A program made the translations under genes and the position numbers. The notes under the pieces were generated by a model. That model was not told the DNA's origin and searched no databases. It saw nothing but the letters and a program-made list of their open reading frames with translations. From Notospermus geniculatus (taxonomy: Eukaryota > Nemertea > Pilidiophora > Heteronemertea > Lineidae), in assembly GCA_002633025.1 (NCBI GenBank), contig NMRB01000566.1, positions 106,984 through 170,983 of the forward strand: DNA of 64,000 nucleotides, given 5' to 3'. Shown in pieces: positions 62,501 through 64,000 of this stretch. Each line of letters begins with the position of its first letter. Positions within the stretch are counted from its first letter, which is position 1.

Positions 62501-63430
62501 GTTCATGACTCACTAAGTGATCGTTTGGTTGGATTGCAAGAAATCTGAGCTCTTTATTAAAATATTAGTGAATCACAATGTAACTAAATCATGATTTCTC
62601 TTGTTTATGCTGATTGATTTGAGACGTCAGGCAGCCGGAGGCTGGCATGATTGAATCATCAGAGTGCTGTCGTCATTGGCAACCACAGTGGACCCTCGCT
62701 ATTAAGGACACAATCGTGCACACTTGGGACTGTTGCTACATGTGCATATTAGCTGTTTATATCTGCCCTTGAGTGACCACAAACAGACAACAGAATGTCA
62801 AACACCAACATTCAAATGCCACCAGGATGTGGGATGTATTTAACCAATTATCGCAACATCCTGTACAATGTTCACTTCAATGTGGCCTTTGAAATGTGTT
62901 TCATGGAGAGCAAGGCCTGGGTTTCACATGACCAACACATGCATGACCGTTTCACTCAGCTTCCAGGTCTGACGCCTGAAGAGACAGTAGGGCCACCTGG
63001 TGAATTGATTTAGAACTGCAAGCCAAGGGACTGCATGAAGGCAGAGTGGGGCCACCTGGTAAATTAACATAGAACTACATGTAAAAGCCAAGGGACAGCT
63101 TGAAAACACAGTAGGGCCACCTGGTGAATCAACTCAGAACTGCAAGCCAAGGGACAGCCTGAAGTCACAGTGAGGCCACCTGGTGTTCTGCAAGGCAAAT
63201 AGTAGGCCTACAGGACAGAAAGACAAAAGACAACTTACATCTTGCAGCATTTCTTCTGCAGAACTCAGCTTGTTCCGACTGCTCTCCGCATCATTTTCTA
63301 ACTCGCGTATTTTCTCCGTCTGTGCCTCGACCTGTTCTGTTAACACGCTTATCTGAAGAACCAGCTGTTCACGTTCATTTTCAAGTTCGTGGACCTTTTC
63401 ATCCACGTTCTCCGAGGAGAATCCATTTGT
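20506..63430 (-). CDS. PPFIBP1: Liprin-beta (PPFIA-binding protein), 18 exons, 5' partial
   Basis: Cytoplasmic scaffold that binds liprin-alpha at adhesion and synaptic sites. Exons in transcript order: 63430-63239, 36446-36315, 36141-36024, 32376-32315, 32097-31933, 31852-31664, 31606-31454, 31382-31199, 27901-27778, 25386-25276, 25108-24958, 24777-24577, 24459-24334, 23349-23218, 23074-22886, 22726-22550, 21391-21330, 20565-20506. About 841 residues. Order: coiled coil (LVLQISVLTEQVEAQTEKIR, ELLSRTNLETHKLDLMAEIS), Ser/Pro-rich linker, basic motif FASFGKGFLKLRS, KKGIKKIFGSK, GGIRSTAGPRLGW, then three SAM domains. SAM1 is in exon 11, SAM2 in 12-13 (WLDDIGLPQYKDQF) and SAM3 in 14-15 (WTNHRVMDWLRSIDLSEYAP). 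The protein ends TSDV, like the vertebrate DSNV. All phases agree except exon 17, which has a 2-base insertion. The donor after exon 8 (GTGGTG) is weak. The N-terminus lies right of the window. Confidence 0.93.
21043..21188. mobile_element. Palindromic MITE-like element, family CTCCACGTGAGAG
   Basis: The ends are inverted (CTCCTCCATGTGAGTG and CTCACTTGGAGGAG) and the interior contains GAGAGCCAACTTG, the reverse of CAAGTTGGCTCTC seen in other copies. Copies of this family recur through the liprin-beta introns. Confidence 0.7.
21330..21391 (-). other. Liprin-beta exon 17 with frame-breaking CA insertion
   Basis: The exon reads REERAAKEIG, then breaks; after removing two bases it continues AYSHEINTLT to a consensus donor. 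The family has RQIGAFSEGINNLTHML here, so the conserved IGA crosses the break. On the plus strand CACA at 21359-21362 appears where one CA is expected. As written, translation would stop at 21341-21343 and lose the terminal segment encoded at 20506-20565. An acceptor two bases downstream (CAGAG) would restore frame but replace the conserved residues. It may be a sequence error, a null allele or a compensated change. Confidence 0.8.
21862..21968. mobile_element. Palindromic MITE-like element, GGTTCT family, diverged copy
   Basis: The outline is inverted: CTCAGGTAGTCAGTGGTTCT at the left and AGAACCACTTACACCTCAG at the right. Inner arms CTCACCGCAC and GTGCGGTGA flank a short loop. It shares layout with the elements at 26291-26382 and 36740-36836. 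Confidence 0.65.
24063..24227. mobile_element. Palindromic MITE-like element, family CTCCACGTGAGAG
   Basis: Left arm CCATGTGAGGGTTTTCTCG, inner words GGCTCTCAGTGGGCAATTC and GTTGCCCATAAAGAACCAAC, right arm GAACTCTCACATGG. It lies in the liprin-beta intron between exons 13 and 14. Confidence 0.75.
25387..27777. other. Liprin-beta intron between exons 9 and 10
   Basis: No additional exon is supported. It contains the degraded palindromic element at 26291-26382. It also has a tRNA B-box-like word GGGTTCAAATCC near 26674-26685 that may be a SINE trace. Confidence 0.5.
26291..26382. mobile_element. Palindromic MITE-like element, GGTTCTTAGCGCTC family, degraded
   Basis: It begins GGTAATCGGTGGTTCTTAGC and ends TCACTGATTACC. 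The left half matches 36740-36836 closely; the right half has decayed. The flanks CCTGA and TGAGGATGG are like those of the better copy. Confidence 0.75.
28971..29219. mobile_element. MITE-like element carrying an internal 28-bp tandem array
   Basis: The ends CTCCATGGGAAAGTTTTCTT and CTCGCACGTGGAG are inverted, as in the CTCCACGTGAGAG family. Inside, a 28-bp unit (GTCAGCTCTTTTGGTCTCTA and following) is repeated four times, starting at 28997, 29025, 29053 and 29081. Confidence 0.8.
29449..29600. mobile_element. 152-bp inverted-repeat element with arms of about 37 bp
   Basis: The left arm reads GCCCGCTGTACACGATCAAA and continues through TTTTTCATCCAATTTT. The right arm (about 29561-29600) is its near-perfect reverse complement, ending GTACAGCAGGCAT. 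It has no coding capacity and is a typical non-autonomous fold-back element. Confidence 0.85.
30176..30245. mobile_element. Inverted-repeat element, GCAGGGCTTTGGTC family
   Basis: GGTCTCGCTCCTCTTCATA pairs with TATGAAGAGGAGACC. The left half (CTGCAGGGCTTTGGTC) matches the element at 32152-32229, so two copies of one family lie 2 kb apart. Confidence 0.7.
32152..32229. mobile_element. Inverted-repeat element with perfect 21-bp arms
   Basis: Positions 32152-32172 and 32209-32229 are exact reverse complements (core CATCCTCCCACAGCAGGG), with a 36-base loop. It lies in the short intron between liprin-beta exons 4 and 5, 55 bases from exon 5. Confidence 0.85.
32377..36023. other. Liprin-beta intron between exons 3 and 4
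   Basis: No exon is recognised. Vertebrate liprin-beta has about 90 more coiled-coil residues in this part of the protein, so I looked for them here and found none. A single undetermined base lies at 34402. Confidence 0.5.
36740..36836. mobile_element. 97-bp near-perfect palindromic MITE
   Basis: It begins GGTAATAAGTGGTTCTTAGC and ends GCTAAGAACTCTGATTACC. Arms of about 45 bp are nearly exact reverse complements through GCTCGCTCCCT and GTCACCACAC. It sits in the 26.8-kb intron near exon 2. Confidence 0.88.
38617..38781. mobile_element. Palindromic MITE-like element, family CTCCACGTGAGAG, copy 1
   Basis: Inverted words CAAGTTGGCTTTC and GAGAGCCAACTT, and ends ACATGAAAGTTTTCTC and CTCACGTGGAGT. 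The equivalent in the second duplicate is at 50270-50440. Confidence 0.75.
39536..39686 (-). mobile_element. tRNA-like dimer, probable SINE fragment (duplicate copy 1)
   Basis: On the minus strand two related units follow each other. One contains TTGGTGTAGTGCTTGG, close to a tRNA A box, and GCAGGTTCAGCTGCC. The other contains GCAGGTTCAACTCCCC, close to a B box. Neither folds obviously into a full cloverleaf, so a tRNA-derived SINE is more likely than a tRNA gene. The counterpart is at 51198-51344. Confidence 0.45.
40054..40337. mobile_element. CTCCACGTGAGAG-family element interrupted by another palindrome
   Basis: The outer ends CTCCTCCACGAGAGAGATTC and CTCTTGTGGACGAG belong to the family seen elsewhere. 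The middle is split by a second palindromic element at about 40148-40270. The duplicate counterpart is at 51681-51969. Confidence 0.75.
40148..40270. mobile_element. Nested fold-back element, TATACGGTATACG family
   Basis: Arms TATACGGTATACGGACATGC and its reverse complement (40227-40258) flank a loop with GGTCATGAACC. The flanks CTAAGG and GTAAGG suggest a short target duplication. A related element lies at 46943-47069. Confidence 0.8.
45421..46806. mobile_element. 1386-bp TIR element with subterminal CACTGATT repeats, TA target
   Basis: The ends are inverted repeats: CCCTTACCATAGATCAGTGG at the left and, read inward from the right, CCCTCAACCTAGAACAGTGG (16 of 20 match). TA flanks both sides (45419-45420, 46807-46808). 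The second duplicate has a single TA at 57059-57060 with identical flanks, so this is an insertion with a known empty site. Both subterminal zones (about 45430-45860 and 46425-46795) are packed with a degenerate 11-12 bp unit, CACTGATTTAGC. The middle is unique and encodes no transposase that I can see. Confidence 0.9.
46943..47069. mobile_element. Fold-back element, TATACGGTATACG family, present only in copy 1
   Basis: Arms GTATACGGTATACGAAAACG and the reverse complement flank a loop with CACGGTCGTGAAT; the outer ends are GGCCC and GGGGCC. Copy 2 lacks it at the matching place near 57190. It shares arm core and layout with 40148-40270. Confidence 0.85.
47702..47857. mobile_element. 156-bp inverted-repeat element (duplicate copy 1)
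   Basis: Arms of about 70 bp run GGCCCCTTTCGAAAATCTTC and onward through CCTCGCCCCAGGTCAAAA, with a near-exact reverse complement. The ends GGCCCC/GGGGCC are shared with the TATACGG element. The counterpart is at 57838-57993. Confidence 0.88.
47892..48635. other. 744-bp segment present only in copy 1, bounded by GAAACCTGC
   Basis: GAAACCTGC occurs at 47883-47891 and 48627-48635; copy 2 has one related word (GAAACCAGC) and nothing between. It may be an insertion with a 9-bp target duplication or a deletion in copy 2 by short homology. Internally, GACTCTGTATGC near 47910 is inverted near 47959 (GCATACAGAGTC). Confidence 0.75.
50270..50440. mobile_element. Palindromic MITE-like element, family CTCCACGTGAGAG, copy 2
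   Basis: Counterpart of 38617-38781 inside the second duplicate, with the same inverted words and a few substitutions. Confidence 0.75.
51198..51344 (-). mobile_element. tRNA-like dimer, probable SINE fragment (duplicate copy 2)
   Basis: Counterpart of 39536-39686 in the second duplicate, with the same A-box-like and B-box-like words. Confidence 0.45.
51681..51969. mobile_element. Second-duplicate counterpart of the nested element pair
   Basis: Same outer and inner palindromes as 40054-40337, with the inner element at about 51778-51903. The nesting therefore predates the split of the two copies, whether by duplication or as alleles. Confidence 0.75.
57838..57993. mobile_element. 156-bp inverted-repeat element (duplicate copy 2)
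   Basis: Counterpart of 47702-47857 at the matching position, with arms still largely complementary. Confidence 0.85.
60020..60262. mobile_element. 243-bp MITE with TAA target duplication, PIF/Harbinger-like
   Basis: The left end AGCCTAGTTTATACTTCGAC and, read inward, the right end AGGCTAGTCCATACTTCAAC form an imperfect inverted repeat that continues through GCACGACC. TAA flanks both sides (60017-60019, 60263-60265). TWA-type 3-bp targets are typical of PIF/Harbinger elements. An open frame crossing the right end is accidental. Confidence 0.8.
62408..62471. repeat. Two direct copies of a 32-bp unit
   Basis: GATAATTGATTGACAG starts units at 62408 and 62440; related ATTGACAG words lie nearby. 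No function is apparent. Confidence 0.75.
62985..63190. repeat. 59-65 bp tandem array next to a liprin-beta exon
   Basis: GGCCACCTGG recurs at 62991, 63050, 63115 and 63174 with related sequence between (AAGCCAAGGGAC). The array ends about 50 bases from the donor of the exon at 63239-63430. Confidence 0.88.
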
Positions 63431-64000
63431 CTGAAATGAGAGAATTTCACCATCTGGATAACAAGCAAAATCCATAAATGTGACAGGAGTGGTCACCAAT
63501 TAAAATCTGCAGCTGAAATTGAAATTGACATTGTTTTCTATGACCTTGACCTATACTCTGAAGATGACCGTGACCTTTCTACGACCTTGACCTGTATTCT
63601 GAAGGTCACAAAAGTTACACAAGTTACACTCAAGACACTAATGTGAGCGATTTCTCGTGCCAGTTGGCTCTCAATGGGCAATTCACCAGTATTGATTTCC
63701 TTATGTTACGCTGAAACCAATGACACCAACGACTACCCGTAGTTTGACAAGTGATATGTTATTTTGAACACACTGCAGACGATTTACTAATTGAAAGGAT
63801 GATCTGATTGCCCTCTGAGGCATTAGCATGCTAATTGACTCTAAGAGCAGTTAGCAAGGGTATGATTAGCCATCAGGTCATCCACACCTGGTCACTCATG
63901 GATCATCTGAGAAAATCCTGGTGTCATGACGGGCTGTCAGGTGGCAGCACTGCACAAATGGTCCTGGACAACACTATTTCTTTCATTGACATGGGCACAA
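63431..64000. other. Liprin-beta intron at the right edge
   Basis: No exon is recognised. About 63650-63740 is a partial copy of the CTCCACGTGAGAG family (CAGTTGGCTCTCAATGGGCA). Repeated TGACCTTGACC words lie near 63540-63590. Confidence 0.5.

Larger units (their letters stand above)
58579..63238. other. Remainder of the 26.8-kb liprin-beta intron
   Basis: No supported exon. It contains the TAA-flanked element at 60020-60262, a tRNA B-box-like word near 59911 (GGGTCCGAATCCC), a 32-bp duplication at 62408-62471 and a tandem array at 62985-63190. The longest open frame (61574-62152, minus strand, 192 codons) has no recognised domain, and I leave it unassigned. Confidence 0.5.

Overview
The window looks like intron-rich nuclear DNA from a marine invertebrate, probably a deuterostome and perhaps an echinoderm. 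This rests on small exons with GT-AG introns, four animal gene families, many short palindromic transposon relics, and two over-used palindromic octamers (TAGGCCTA and TACCGGTA). The species cannot be proven from the sequence alone. No bacterial operon, CRISPR array, rRNA gene or complete tRNA gene is visible.

Layout. (1) 52-2459, plus strand: the last eight exons of EIF3M, a translation initiation factor 3 subunit; its 5' end lies left of the window. (2) 4162-5741, minus strand: a complete five-exon tetraspanin of 254 residues, convergent with EIF3M. (3) 7417-8159, minus strand: a possible two-exon gene for a 100-residue protein of unknown family. (4) 11493-16052, plus strand: a complete ten-exon Rho guanine nucleotide exchange factor of 882 residues, closest by eye to ARHGEF39, with a long disordered tail that ends in the prenylation box CVIL. 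(5) 20506-63430, minus strand: 18 exons of liprin-beta (PPFIBP) covering part of the coiled coil and all three SAM domains; its N-terminus lies right of the window. Exon borders were placed by hand from splice signals, reading phase and family similarity; every junction keeps frame except one. That exception is a 2-base insertion in the second-last liprin-beta exon.

Most of the right half is liprin-beta intron. One intron (36447-63238, about 26.8 kb) holds a direct tandem duplication: copy 1 at 37955-49193 and copy 2 at 49287-58578. The copies are about 97-98 percent alike by eye outside large indels. The indels include a 1386-bp terminal-inverted-repeat element present only in copy 1, with the empty TA site preserved in copy 2. 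Several palindromic MITE-like families are scattered through the introns, sometimes nested. A 57-bp minisatellite with higher-order structure lies 3' of liprin-beta. The duplication could be real or could be two haplotypes placed in tandem by the assembler.

The genes do not form an operon. EIF3M acts in translation, the tetraspanin organises membrane microdomains, the RhoGEF would activate a Rho GTPase at membranes, and liprin-beta is a cortical scaffold. They appear to be neighbours by chance.
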